This document shows, piece after piece, positions 8,503 through 16,925 of a DNA stretch of 64,000 nucleotides (position 1 is the stretch's first letter; every line of letters begins with the position of its first letter). The notes under the pieces are model-generated. The model did no database searches. It was not told the DNA's origin and saw only the letters and a list, made by a program, of their open reading frames with translations. This DNA comes from Parabacteroides sp. PH5-46 (GTDB taxonomy: Bacteria > Bacteroidota > Bacteroidia > Bacteroidales > Tannerellaceae): positions 1 through 64,000 of the forward strand of contig NZ_JARXXA010000017.1 of the NCBI RefSeq assembly GCF_029892785.1, read 5' to 3'. Position numbers and translations under genes: made by a program.

Positions 8503-9441
8503 TTACATTTGTCGTCCGAACTTTCGTTTTGGTTTCTTCTTTAATCGCTGCTGGCGAAGATATTCTGCCTCATTCTCATCGTATCCGCTTCCGGGCTGAA
8601 TATCAAACAATCCACCCAAAGCAGAACCGACTGATCCGATTGTTGATACAACGGCATTACTGGTCGAGTGGGATTGTTCCTGACTTTGGCTTGCCGACTG
8701 ACTGCGGGCATTTTGTTCCAACTGATAATCAATTTTCGAGTAACTAAACATCTTATCTACTTTTGAACCATTAAACAAATAGCCGTTTTTCTCAAACCGA
8801 ACTCCCTGTACTTCATCGGAATCTCCTTTGGTTTTGAACTCGGTTTTTATCCCTGCCTTTTGCAGTTCATTCGTCAATTGTTTCCAGTTCTTACACTTTG
8901 GTACCAATGTTTTAAGAGAATTATATATCTCGTATTTGGTTTTATCCGGTTCTTTCAAGCGATGTTCTTTTACGTTCTCTTTGCCGGTGGCGAAGTATAA
9001 ACTGTATTTCTCGGTCAGTTCCTTGCAGATCTTCTCGCTTCGGAAACGATCGTTGCTATCTGTAATTGTTTTGCCGTTATTATCCACCCGGTTATAAACC
9101 AAATGGATGTGCGGATGCTCCTTGTCGAAATGCCTCGCAATAATATATTGTGTATTCACTATACCCATTTGTTTCATATAGTCGTGAGCAATCTGTCCCA
9201 TCAGTTGATTGGATATCTTATCTTTGTCCTGTGCAGAAAAGTCTAACGAGATATGGCACACCGGCTTTGCCACACGGCTATTCAAGCTCGCTTGGGCTAC
9301 GAAACTCTGAACGATGGAAGCTTTGCTTTTCATGCGAAGCCCGTCAAAATCGACAATCTCCGTATTCTTTTGCTTGTCAAGGATATAATTGACCACACCC
9401 TTGAACGCTTTACCTTTTACTATTTTTGCCATCATCTTCAA
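8503..9441 (-). CDS. Relaxase / mobilization nuclease (MOBP-type)
   Basis: A 312-residue relaxase that should nick at oriT and carry the single strand during conjugative mobilization. The N-terminal catalytic domain has a candidate nucleophile tyrosine in VVNYIL (Y19) and the metal-binding histidine motif RHFDKEHPHIH at residues 103-113, followed by LVYNRVD. This is the HxDxxHxHxH pattern of MOBP and related relaxases. The C-terminus is short, Ser/Gln-rich and then strongly basic (KKKPKRKFGRQM), with no helicase or primase domain, as in small mobilizable elements that borrow a helper transfer apparatus. Its start overlaps the upstream mobC-like gene by 32 bp. ATG codons at residues 3 and 4 are alternative starts. 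Confidence 0.9.
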   Translation of the reverse strand: MKMMAKIVKGKAFKGVVNYILDKQKNTEIVDFDGLRMKSKASIVQSFVAQASLNSRVAKPVCHISLDFSAQDKDKISNQLMGQIAHDYMKQMGIVNTQYIIARHFDKEHPHIHLVYNRVDNNGKTITDSNDRFRSEKICKELTEKYSLYFATGKENVKEHRLKEPDKTKYEIYNSLKTLVPKCKNWKQLTNELQKAGIKTEFKTKGDSDEVQGVRFEKNGYLFNGSKVDKMFSYSKIDYQLEQNARSQSASQSQEQSHSTSNAVVSTIGSVGSALGGLFDIQPGSGYDENEAEYLRQQRLKKKPKRKFGRQM

Positions 9442-9787
9442 TCATTTCAATTACGTTATCAATCTTATCTGCCAGATAGAGGTATTCATGTCGAGTACTG
9501 GTATAGCCTTCGGCGTTAGCTCTTCTGGCAATCTGATTCAGGTTATTCCCCATACCTGATAGCTTTCGAATATAATCGTTCAGTTCAGGTGTTAACCGGG
9601 GACAAATTTCACTCCCGGCTATACACTGACGAACGAAATCACTTCGGCTAATTCCTGCCGATTTGGCTTTCGTTTTTAACGAAAAGTATTCGCGAGAATC
9701 CATTTTAACGCTGACCATATAGGTGCGTTTTTCGCCTAATCCTTTAGTGGGGCGACCACCTGTTTTTCTCGGTTTTTTATCTTCCAT
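9410..9787 (-). CDS. MobC-like relaxosome accessory protein
   Basis: A 125-residue basic protein. The region at residues 20-60 (MVSVKMDSREYFSLKTKAK, then GISRSDFVRQCI) looks like a ribbon-helix-helix DNA-binding domain. The segment GMGNNLNQIARRA at residues 78-90 is the hallmark of the MobC family. Such proteins bind oriT and help the relaxase open the DNA. The gene overlaps the relaxase start and has the proposed oriT immediately upstream, a conserved layout in Bacteroides mobilizable elements. No start problem is seen, as ATG at 9787 is the only good candidate. Confidence 0.88.
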   Translation of the reverse strand: MEDKKPRKTGGRPTKGLGEKRTYMVSVKMDSREYFSLKTKAKSAGISRSDFVRQCIAGSEICPRLTPELNDYIRKLSGMGNNLNQIARRANAEGYTSTRHEYLYLADKIDNVIEMIEDDGKNSKR

Positions 9788-9837
9788 TTTAAATTGCTAT
9801 TTAACTATTAGACCAGCGGGATTTCCTCCCATTTTGG

Positions 9838-9881
9838 GGAGCAAGTGGCGTTTTGGTATGACCAAAACATAAACTTGCTCC
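9838..9881. other. Candidate oriT (nested inverted repeats)
   Basis: Two perfect inverted repeats are nested in the gap between the primase-like and mobC-like genes. The outer arms are GGAGCAAGT (9838-9846) and ACTTGCTCC (9873-9881). The inner arms are GTTTTGGT (9850-9857) and ACCAAAAC (9861-9868) around a 3-base loop. Position directly upstream of the mobC-relaxase genes and the nested hairpins are typical of oriT for MOBP relaxases. The nick site cannot be assigned from sequence alone; one of the outer arms or its flank is the natural candidate. Confidence 0.65.
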
Positions 9882-9903
9882 GCTAAAAATCGCAGATTTT
9901 CCA

Positions 9904-10971
9904 TTAGAGTCTAAATCCGGTCTTTTTACGAGGATTTACCTTCTTCTTTGAAGAATTGTCAAGCACTAAACTAAATTCTTCCATTAGTGTTTTCAAGGCA
10001 GGATTACGTTTAATCATGTCTTGAAGGATTGCCGTAGGCTGTTTCGCCTCAAGTAGGAAATCTGCAATATCGTACCCCTCTTTCTGTTGCTCCGGCGTTG
10101 CTCGTTTCTCCAGAAAATCGAAAATTTCGACCTCTATGTTTAGGCTCTTCATCTTGTTTGCTTTCACTTGCCAATCCTCCCACGCTCCTAAATCTGGAAA
10201 TAGGATTGTCTTTCTACCTTTAAGAATCTGCAAGTTTTCATCATTGAAACAACCATGCTTTCCTCCGGTAGCGATCCATTGGAATTGGGGCATATAGTAA
10301 GAAGAGATTAATGCAGTCTTTTCGCTTTCTACAATCGCTACCGGCAGGTTGGATTGACTGGCGAGCAGGTGTTCGCCAAAGAAGCATTGTTTTAGATTGA
10401 AGTTCTCTTGCTTCAGGAGCGAGTGTACCCATGTGATATGATTATATGGATATTTAACTCGCTTTCCGGTCTCCGGATCGTATAGCATTACTTTTCCTGT
10501 GCGCACTCTTCCGGCAATATCCATTTGCCAGAAAACTGTTGCTCCGTCCCAATGCTTAGCGGAACCGACCTTGTATTTTATCATCAACTTCGTTGCTTCA
10601 TCTTCTCCCAGTTGAGAAGATAGAAATTGAAACAACTTGTTTTGCTGGTAATGACCAAGCGAGGATGCCACTAAGTTGCTATCGATGAAGCTTGGTTCTT
10701 TTTCTTTCACGGGAGGGTAGTTTTTGGGTATTATTGTAGGATGATAATCAATAAACTCCTCTCGTCTATCCGGATTCTCCTCAAAATATTGCTTCGGAGT
10801 GAAGTGGTATCCACATTTTTCTTCCCGGTCGCATCTACCCACATGATTTGGAAGCGAAACTTTATTTTCGGTATCGATGTAGCGAGAAAAACACTTCTTT
10901 TGTTCACAAGCCGGGCAGGTGTGCCGCGTTGCGATTCCTTTATAGGGTTCTAATATATATCTATAGCTCAT
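9904..10971 (-). CDS. Primase-like protein with zinc finger and Toprim-like domain
   Basis: A 355-residue protein. The N-terminal zinc finger uses C19, C22, C47 and C53 (CPAC, then a second CxxxxxC pair). A central domain follows, then a Toprim-like core near residues 209-240 with the glutamate in AIVESEKTAL, and an acidic DLGAWEDW segment that may supply the remaining metal ligands. This layout matches the small DnaG-type primase-like proteins (DUF6371-related) found in Bacteroides mobilizable elements, where they support element replication during excision and transfer. It lies between the DUF3987 gene and oriT on the same strand. The protein ends with a basic tail (KKKVNPRKKTGF). The zinc and Toprim signatures are visible; the priming activity is inferred. 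Confidence 0.82.
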   Translation of the reverse strand: MSYRYILEPYKGIATRHTCPACEQKKCFSRYIDTENKVSLPNHVGRCDREEKCGYHFTPKQYFEENPDRREEFIDYHPTIIPKNYPPVKEKEPSFIDSNLVASSLGHYQQNKLFQFLSSQLGEDEATKLMIKYKVGSAKHWDGATVFWQMDIAGRVRTGKVMLYDPETGKRVKYPYNHITWVHSLLKQENFNLKQCFFGEHLLASQSNLPVAIVESEKTALISSYYMPQFQWIATGGKHGCFNDENLQILKGRKTILFPDLGAWEDWQVKANKMKSLNIEVEIFDFLEKRATPEQQKEGYDIADFLLEAKQPTAILQDMIKRNPALKTLMEEFSLVLDNSSKKKVNPRKKTGFRL

Positions 10972-11190
10972 TATGTTTTTTACATTTTGTACACTTTCCG
11001 CATTTCTCGAAAAACAGAACTGTAAATCAATGCTTTACTTTCTTTGATATGTGCGTATCGGTTTACACAACCTCGCACTTTAAGTATGGTAAAAGCATAA
11101 AAAAGCGGAAAAGTGGATTGTTTTGCAAATTATTATATACCTGAATGTCTTTGATTTAGGATCAAAAGTGTAGAGAATGTGGAAAATGCG

Positions 11191-12579
11191 CTAAAGCAAT
11201 TTCCGGTATCGTCCATGTCTGTAGTTATCAAGCAAGCCATCCTTGAAATCACTAAGCATACGTTTGAAGCTATCTGCTGATATCGAAAACTGAGAAGCGA
11301 CTTGTATTCCTTCCGCTGTAGAGAAGTCTGACGGAAGTGCATTATACAATCGTTGTTTGTCGGAGGGAAGCTGCTCCAAAGTTGCAGAAGAGGCAACGAT
11401 TTGTTGAACTTTACGTGCGGTCTTCTGATAATAACCGACCAACTTGATAGCCCCCTCCACACTGACTAAATCAATAGAATCTTTAGAGGCTTCTCCACAG
11501 AGCCAGCGAGCAACTTGCAAGATCAGGCAAAAACGAATGGCATATATTTCCAATTTACTGTAAATACCCATCAACGTCTCGTTGATTTCTCGATTACATT
11601 GATCCGTATTCTCTCGTTGCCAGTCGTAGAGTCGCTTCCTGGCATCTTCTTGAAAATATAACTCAACAGGAATTATATCGCCATTGTCATCGGTGAGGTA
11701 TTCCTGATTGATAAGTTTCTGCATCAGGTTATTCCAAGTAGGGATTACATGCCGAGATAACTGGTGATCGCTCCAATACTGCTTCTCTAAATTGTTTGGT
11801 AACACAAATAGAATGCGGTCTAAAAAACCGTTTTGATTACGTTCGCCTTTCGCCATCTCTCTCAATACTCCATGCTGAATGGTGCCAATTACGCCAATGA
11901 AGGAGTTTTTGACTGATACAGAGTTTTTGGATCCACGTCGATCCAAAATAATGGGCTTCCCATTATAAAGAGAGAGCCAGAACTGCTCCTCAGAACCCTT
12001 TGTGTAGCGATTGAAGTTCTTAAACCAAGAAGCTAACTCGTCCGTGTATAAACAAATTCCTCTTTTGTTATTTTCGTGGATGAAGGCAAGGCTTTCAGGA
12101 GTAATGTCTGAAACAACAAACTTTTTCAGAACGGGTTCGTTTGGCAGTTCGCTAATTCCTTGCTCCTCACGCTCTTTCCGACTGAGATAAAGAAGCTGTT
12201 CGTATTCCTTAATCTCTTTCTTAAACGCAACTCCATTCTTTGCGTCATGTTCAAACAAAGGATGAAAAGCAAAGCTAAGTGGATGGCTTTTGTTTACTCC
12301 CGGACGACCAATCAATGCAGTATATAGAATTGCTCGTTCTGTCCAGCCTTCCTTCAACTTGGCAACATGCGTATTCCCAATTCCAACTGATAGTACAAAA
12401 CAAAGTGATGCTGCAATGTAATCAATGGGATAGTTGAGACATTCTCCTGTCGCATAGACAATATCCTGAATCTGATGTGGGAACACTTGAACCGGATAAT
12501 CTGAGCCGTACATCTTTCCTTTACAATGTAGAGCTTCGTGGATGATGCCCTCTGCTGTAATTTTATTGGTTTCCATCAC
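11191..12579 (-). CDS. DUF3987-family protein (helicase/primase-associated)
   Basis: A 462-residue member of the DUF3987 family, common in Bacteroidales integrative elements beside primase genes. A P-loop-like GRPGVNKSH occurs near residue 93 in place of a canonical Walker A. A DELASWFKNFNRY motif near residue 180 could be Walker B-like, and the LDRRGSKNSVSV segment is typical of the family. The C-terminal 70 residues look like a winged helix (TAEGIQVASQFSISADSFKRM). Together with the Toprim protein 219 bases downstream, it probably forms the element's replication module. Its start overlaps the end of the HTH gene by 4 bp, so the two are likely coupled. Confidence 0.82.
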   Translation of the reverse strand: MMETNKITAEGIIHEALHCKGKMYGSDYPVQVFPHQIQDIVYATGECLNYPIDYIAASLCFVLSVGIGNTHVAKLKEGWTERAILYTALIGRPGVNKSHPLSFAFHPLFEHDAKNGVAFKKEIKEYEQLLYLSRKEREEQGISELPNEPVLKKFVVSDITPESLAFIHENNKRGICLYTDELASWFKNFNRYTKGSEEQFWLSLYNGKPIILDRRGSKNSVSVKNSFIGVIGTIQHGVLREMAKGERNQNGFLDRILFVLPNNLEKQYWSDHQLSRHVIPTWNNLMQKLINQEYLTDDNGDIIPVELYFQEDARKRLYDWQRENTDQCNREINETLMGIYSKLEIYAIRFCLILQVARWLCGEASKDSIDLVSVEGAIKLVGYYQKTARKVQQIVASSATLEQLPSDKQRLYNALPSDFSTAEGIQVASQFSISADSFKRMLSDFKDGLLDNYRHGRYRKLL

Positions 12580-12887
12580 TTGCCCTCTCTTTCTCCGAGA
12601 ATTTTCCGAATATCAGACATTCTATATCTGACCTTATTCCCGATTTTGATAGTTTTCAAGTAATTCTTTTTGTTCCAATGCCACAAGGTAGCATCACATA
12701 CACCGCAAATTTCCTTTACCTCTTCTTTGGTAAGGTATTTTTCCTTTCGAGCTTCAGCGATCTCCAAAGAGAGCTCATTCTTTGCTCGGTTGATTAAATC
12801 GTTGGAGAAGTTAAGCAGGTCTTCTCCGGTTACTTCCAGTTTGATACTGGCATGCTCATTCTGAATAATGGATAATATATTCTTCAT
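12576..12887 (-). CDS. Excisionase-like helix-turn-helix protein
   Basis: A 103-residue protein with a MerR/Xis-type winged helix-turn-helix in its second half: YLTKEEVKEICGVCDATLWH at residues 50-69, then a basic wing (LKTIKIGNKVRYRMSDIRKIL). This domain is used by excisionases to bend attachment-site DNA and by small regulators of integrative elements. It leads a leftward operon with the DUF3987 gene (4-bp overlap). A -7 box lies about 87 bases upstream. Its role as recombination directionality factor for the integrase at 15.5-16.9 kb is inferred from domain and context. Confidence 0.82.
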   Translation of the reverse strand: MKNILSIIQNEHASIKLEVTGEDLLNFSNDLINRAKNELSLEIAEARKEKYLTKEEVKEICGVCDATLWHWNKKNYLKTIKIGNKVRYRMSDIRKILGEREGK

Positions 12888-12913
12888 TTTATGTCAGCCT
12901 ACCGAGGTTGAAA

Positions 12914-12945
12914 CTTTCTTTTCCGGCAGGATTACAAAAAGAAAG
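12914..12945. repeat. Inverted repeat upstream of the excisionase-like gene
   Basis: CTTTCTTTT (12914-12922) and AAAAGAAAG (12937-12945) are perfect 9-bp arms separated by 14 bases, in the leader of the HTH gene. It could be an operator or a leader hairpin. No T-run follows, so it is not an obvious terminator. Confidence 0.35.
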
Positions 12946-12973
12946 CCGCTACCCGACCAATGGATAGCAGCCA

Positions 12974-12981
12974 CAAAAATA
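12974..12981 (-). promoter_or_regulatory. Candidate -7 box for the HTH-DUF3987 operon
   Basis: The minus strand reads TATTTTTG, a match to TAnnTTTG, giving a leader of about 80 bases before the HTH start at 12887. The inverted repeat at 12914-12945 would lie inside that leader. Confidence 0.4.
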
Positions 12982-13055
12982 TATCAAATAAAATCTGAAT
13001 ATCAATGATTTAAGGCTCGTTAAATTCGCGCAATGACGGAACGAATTAAACGAAT

Positions 13056-13940
13056 TTATTTGGATAGAATATCTTTTATCTCGTCAATGTAAGTACGGTT
13101 TTCTTTTAGGTCTTTCACTCTTGTTCCTCCTACAAGGTCGGTAAGTTCTCTATATGCCTTCTGTATTCCTCTTTCGGGAATAATATGGATGTTTGTGTCT
13201 TGATACTGTTTGTGTAAGGCATCTCTAAATGCTTTTATACCACCCGGCTTTGACAATCGTAGTTCTTCTAATGCGATTTTCAGACAAGCAATATCCCGCT
13301 GGCTATGGCTATTTCGAAGAAAGTCTTCGATGGCCTGAATTAACTCTTCTGGCAGTATTTGAGTATCGGGTCTCCTTCCTGCTGTTTTCTTTTCAGCGAT
13401 AGCATCATCCATTGCCCAATCCATGACATTTTCACTTTCTGCCAGCTTCATCAACTCTCGATGCTTTTCCCAATCTGCCTTTGTTCGCAGTCCTAAATTA
13501 ATAGATCGAGCTATGACTAATTTGATAACAGGCGAAATGACAATTTTTTCGGCAAAGGTCGTCTCTGGATTACGCCGTATCTCTTCACCACGTTCCACCA
13601 TCCGTTCAAAGCTCTTTCCAAAGTAAAGCCATGAAAGCATTGCTGGCACAATAGATTCTGGAGAAGAGTTCTCAAATTCGTTTATCAAGGACTCTGCAAG
13701 ATTGTTTTCAGAAAAGAGAGTTTCTATATCAGAAACATCTTCTGTTGATGCCTGGTTAACTCTTTTTCGAATGATCTTCTGATACTTCGGCACCAAAGAG
13801 AAAGCCTTTGTAAGAATTTGCTGGTAACCGGCATTATCCTTTCGGTTCATCTCTTCCTCAAAGCAATCGTACTCTTCCGGGTGGGAATCCATCCAGTCCT
13901 TTATGCGTTGTTTGAAGTTGTTGAAGTCTTGTTGGCTCAT
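13056..13940 (-). CDS. Uncharacterised element protein, possibly DUF6043
   Basis: A 294-residue, mostly alpha-helical soluble protein with no catalytic motif that I recognise. It starts SQQDFNNFKQRIKDWMDSHP and has an acidic N-terminal half. A basic AGRRPDTQILPEEL segment lies near residue 190, and a helical C-terminus has regularly spaced Leu/Ile. Length and flavour fit the DUF6043 proteins carried by Bacteroides integrative elements, but I cannot confirm that. It follows the 131-residue gene by 18 bases and precedes the HTH operon on the same strand, so it may be read from the integrase side. Function unknown. Confidence 0.75.
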   Translation of the reverse strand: MSQQDFNNFKQRIKDWMDSHPEEYDCFEEEMNRKDNAGYQQILTKAFSLVPKYQKIIRKRVNQASTEDVSDIETLFSENNLAESLINEFENSSPESIVPAMLSWLYFGKSFERMVERGEEIRRNPETTFAEKIVISPVIKLVIARSINLGLRTKADWEKHRELMKLAESENVMDWAMDDAIAEKKTAGRRPDTQILPEELIQAIEDFLRNSHSQRDIACLKIALEELRLSKPGGIKAFRDALHKQYQDTNIHIIPERGIQKAYRELTDLVGGTRVKDLKENRTYIDEIKDILSK

Positions 13941-13958
13941 TTCCTCAATTATAATTTT

Positions 13959-14354
13959 CTAATAACCTTCAACATCTTCTCTTTTCTTTCCAATGTTCCA
14001 ATTATTCTCATCAAGTTGTTTTATTTCGAGCCCAATTTTCTCTATATCTTCTTCCAGCCGTTTGTGAAAACAACTTTCACTGTCGTCCCCAGAAATTAAC
14101 CAGTCAATTCTTTGAGCATAAGCAGCTGCTAATTTGCATAGACGAACTCCTTCTTTAAATTCTTTTAGTGTTTCACCTGAATATCGCTGCCAACCTTCCG
14201 GCCGCTCTTTTATGGTTCCGTTCTCCCCATAACCATAGCTTACTCCATCAGGATAATCTTCATATCCCTCTTTGTTCTTACGAATTTCATCTAATATCTC
14301 ATCTGCAATTGTATTGATGCGATATTGTTGGTAATCAAAATGACCTCCTGACAT
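13959..14354 (-). CDS. Small uncharacterised protein
   Basis: A 131-residue acidic protein beginning MSGGHFDYQQYRI, a start seen in many phage and mobile-element hypotheticals, with DGVSYGYGENG in the first half. The C-terminal half is helical and charged (KRLEEDIEKIGLEIKQLDE). No signal peptide, membrane segment or catalytic signature. It lies 13 bases after the YhcG-like nuclease and 18 before the next gene, all leftward. Coding status is supported by the tight spacing and protein-like composition; the function is unknown. Confidence 0.72.
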   Translation of the reverse strand: MSGGHFDYQQYRINTIADEILDEIRKNKEGYEDYPDGVSYGYGENGTIKERPEGWQRYSGETLKEFKEGVRLCKLAAAYAQRIDWLISGDDSESCFHKRLEEDIEKIGLEIKQLDENNWNIGKKREDVEGY

Positions 14355-14367
14355 GGTTTTATTCTAT

Positions 14368-15504
14368 TTATTGGTTCTCGTCTTCTTGACTTAATTCTTT
14401 CTCAATCTCTTCGATAGAAGGGAGCGAAGATTTGAAATTTTCCGGTAACAGCTTGGAAAATGTGTATTCTGAAATTCCTATCGGCTGACTACTGCTTTTC
14501 AGTGAGTACTGGGCTTCGATATCATCTTTTGTTTTACAAATAAGCAGTCCAATCGTTGGATTGTCAATGTCTTTTTTAAGTTGATTGTTAATGGCTTCTA
14601 TATAATATCCGAGTTTACCTGTATGTTCAGGTTCAAATTCTTTAACTTTTAACTCCACTACTACATAACAGCGCAGTTCTAAATGGTAAAATAGCAAATC
14701 AATGTTTCGTTCTCTACTACCGACTTTAATAGGGTACTGCCTTCCAAGAAAGGCAAAGCCTTGTCCAAGCTCCAGTAAGAACTTTGTGATATTTGTAACC
14801 AAGGCATCTTCTAATTCTTTTTCCTTATAATCATCTGCGAGAGTGAGAAAATCAAAATTATATGGATCTTTCAGAGTTTCTCTTGCCAGATCACTCTGAA
14901 CATCAGGAAGTAATCGACCAAAGTTGTTGATTGATTTTCCTTGTGCCTGATACAGACTAACATCCATGAAATTCATCAACATGGCTCTGCTCCATCCATT
15001 TTTGATAGTTTTTTGAATATAAAATAAGGCTTCTTGCACAGATTTACATTTATCAATAAGGAGTTTTTGGTGTCCCCAAGGAATCGAAAACAATGGATTG
15101 TCAAATTCAGCCCCAGCTTGGGGGTAAACTATATTGTTCACATTATCAGCGATTTGAATTTCTCCCCCAGCTTGGGGGTGGATTTTATCGGAAAGTTGCT
15201 GGTTAGATTGATATTCCTTCGTGTAAAATTGATAAAACCGCTTGCAATAATTTAAGTTAGTAACCGAGAATCCTTGCATACCGGGAAATTCTTTCTTCAA
15301 TTCTTTACTTAAGCGAGTATAAAAGCTACTTCCCCATACTGCATCCATCTGGCGGACAACTATATCCTGCCCTAAATCCCAGTACAGTCGCAACAATTCA
15401 GAATTAACCTTAACTGCTGCTCTTAGTTGGCTTTGGCGGATTCTGCCTTTCAAATCCACTAGCCATTGCTTAAATTCCGAATCTTTTGTTATATCTGTAC
15501 TCAT
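14368..15504 (-). CDS. YhcG-like PD-(D/E)xK nuclease (DUF1016)
   Basis: A 378-residue DUF1016/YhcG-family protein. The N-terminal helical domain (about residues 10-185) contains LLRLYWDLGQDIV and the SVTNLNYCKRFYQFY segment, and resumes with IPWGHQKLL. The C-terminal domain (about 225-370) is a PD-(D/E)xK nuclease fold with the core NIDLLFYHLELRCYVVVELK, giving the D and the E-x-K, followed by a helix (GKLGYYIEAINNQL). Members are found with restriction systems and in defence or mobile contexts; the exact substrate is not settled. Here the gene sits 26 bases downstream of the integrase, apparently co-transcribed. An internal repeat (PQAGGE...PQAGAE) expands the linker between FYQFY and IPWGHQ. 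Confidence 0.88.
   Translation of the reverse strand: MSTDITKDSEFKQWLVDLKGRIRQSQLRAAVKVNSELLRLYWDLGQDIVVRQMDAVWGSSFYTRLSKELKKEFPGMQGFSVTNLNYCKRFYQFYTKEYQSNQQLSDKIHPQAGGEIQIADNVNNIVYPQAGAEFDNPLFSIPWGHQKLLIDKCKSVQEALFYIQKTIKNGWSRAMLMNFMDVSLYQAQGKSINNFGRLLPDVQSDLARETLKDPYNFDFLTLADDYKEKELEDALVTNITKFLLELGQGFAFLGRQYPIKVGSRERNIDLLFYHLELRCYVVVELKVKEFEPEHTGKLGYYIEAINNQLKKDIDNPTIGLLICKTKDDIEAQYSLKSSSQPIGISEYTFSKLLPENFKSSLPSIEEIEKELSQEDENQ
15111..15179. repeat. In-frame hairpin repeat inside the YhcG-like gene
   Basis: Two identical 15-mers, CCCCAGCTTGGGGGT, lie at 15111-15125 and 15165-15179. The period is 54 bp, or 18 codons. Each is a CCCCA/TGGGG mini-hairpin with a 3-base loop. On the coding strand they give PQAGGE and PQAGAE. 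Both lie within the variable linker of the DUF1016 domain and keep the frame. Confidence 0.8.
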
Positions 15505-15530
15505 AATTATTTCTTCTGTTTTTCAACTGA

Positions 15531-16868
15531 TTAATCCAACAAATTTACTAATTCTTTTTTCATTTCCTCGTCTATCTCTCGATAACGGCTAAAAGCTTTG
15601 CTTCCTTCCTTGTGTCCGCTCAACGCTCCGATCAGATTCGGGTCTTTCACTTTCTTGTAGATATTCCCGATGAATGTCCGCCGAGCCATGTGGCTACTGG
15701 CGACTTCATATAGCGGTTTCTTAACTTCTTCATTTGTGAGTGGGTCAAGAATAGTAACGATTCTGTTTACCTCTGCCAGTTCAAAGGCTTTCTTTATGGC
15801 ATCATTGTATTTCTGCTCTGAAATGAATGGGAGAAGTTTACTCCCTTCATGATCCTTATACTTTTCCAGTATAGCTTTTGCTTTGTCGTTCAAAGGAACT
15901 CTTACCGTCACCGGATTCCCTTCTTTCGTCTTTCGAGGGATATACTCTATCGCACCGTTGATTACATTCTGCTTTGTCATCCGATATAAGTCACCAACCC
16001 GACAACCTATCAAACTTTGAAAGACAAATATATCTCGTTGGATTTCTACTTGTTTATGGGCGGATAGGTCTTTCTCATATAGTTTATCTCGCTCCTCCAA
16101 CGTGATGTAAACAGGAGTACCGTATGTGCATTCTTCAATTCTGAAATTGTCAAATGGCCTGTTTGCGGTTTTCTTTTTCTCATAACACCACAGGAAAAAG
16201 GTTCTTATCCTGCAAAAACAATCAATCAGCGTGTTTCGTCCTCTCGGCTTCGGTATCCGTTTTTCTGGGATTTGCTCATAAATAGCCGGATACAACTCAT
16301 AATATTTGTGCTCATTCTCAAAGAAATTCCAAATGTCTTGTAGTGTATCGGGAGTGACATTGTCAATGTCCAACACAAAAGACTTCTGTCCTCGTCTGGT
16401 CGCTCTTACGTATAACTCATAACGAAGTAATGCTCTCTTGACTACTCGGAAATTTTTCTGCCTGACCTCGGAGAGTTTATGCTTCAAGAGAAAATCATCC
16501 ATAAGCTGCTCAAAAGTAAGTTTCGTTTCTGCTTCTACCTCTTCTTGGGTTTTGTATTTGTCGGGATGGTGGTAGCGGTCGATTATTTCGCTCAACCATT
16601 CAGCATCGGCATCTTCTGTATAATTCTGAGTGATGAGAGATATGATACTTTGAATATCATTTCTCAACTTCATTTTCATATCATCGCCTATCAAGGCAAC
16701 CCGATCTTTGTAGCCTTGCTTCTCCGGGCTCCAGTGGTTCGGGTTGATCGTCAATTCGCTTGCCGATTTGAAATCCTTATTTTTATCTCGCAAACGGAAG
16801 TAGATGGTCGCTTGAGTATCCGTATCATTCTTCTTAGCGGTCTTTCTTAGAAATGCAGAAACCTTCAT
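15531..16868 (-). CDS. Tyrosine recombinase (integrase) of the mobilizable element
   Basis: A 445-residue tyrosine integrase of the Bacteroidetes type. An N-terminal arm-type domain (about 1-70) and a SAM-like core-binding domain (about 115-235) precede the catalytic domain. The catalytic residues are R290 (GCRVGDLYRM), a beta-hairpin lysine at K313 or K315, H393 and R396 (SHMARRTF), H419 (SGHKEGSKAF) and nucleophile Y429. All are present, so the enzyme should be active. It sits at the right end of the element, with its promoter facing the chromosome junction and three TGTTCCCA repeats upstream. The genes after it (yhcG-like, 131-residue protein, possible DUF6043) follow at 13-26 base spacing, so they may be expressed with it. 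Confidence 0.93.
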   Translation of the reverse strand: MKVSAFLRKTAKKNDTDTQATIYFRLRDKNKDFKSASELTINPNHWSPEKQGYKDRVALIGDDMKMKLRNDIQSIISLITQNYTEDADAEWLSEIIDRYHHPDKYKTQEEVEAETKLTFEQLMDDFLLKHKLSEVRQKNFRVVKRALLRYELYVRATRRGQKSFVLDIDNVTPDTLQDIWNFFENEHKYYELYPAIYEQIPEKRIPKPRGRNTLIDCFCRIRTFFLWCYEKKKTANRPFDNFRIEECTYGTPVYITLEERDKLYEKDLSAHKQVEIQRDIFVFQSLIGCRVGDLYRMTKQNVINGAIEYIPRKTKEGNPVTVRVPLNDKAKAILEKYKDHEGSKLLPFISEQKYNDAIKKAFELAEVNRIVTILDPLTNEEVKKPLYEVASSHMARRTFIGNIYKKVKDPNLIGALSGHKEGSKAFSRYREIDEEMKKELVNLLD

Positions 16869-16892
16869 AAATCAATGATGTTATGTTTGGTA

Positions 16893-16925
16893 CAAAGATA
16901 TTGATTTGTTCCCAAATTGTTCCCA
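16893..16925 (-). promoter_or_regulatory. Integrase promoter overlapped by tandem TTGTTCCCA sites
   Basis: The minus strand at 16893-16900 reads TATCTTTG (Bacteroidetes -7 box), 25 bases before the integrase start. Immediately upstream are two exact copies of TTGTTCCCA (plus-strand reading) at 16906-16914 and 16917-16925. They are 11 bp apart, one helical turn. A third copy, TGTTCCCAA, is at 17041-17049. Sites on one helix face over the promoter upstream region suggest autoregulation by the integrase or excisionase, or arm-type binding sites. Confidence 0.55.
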
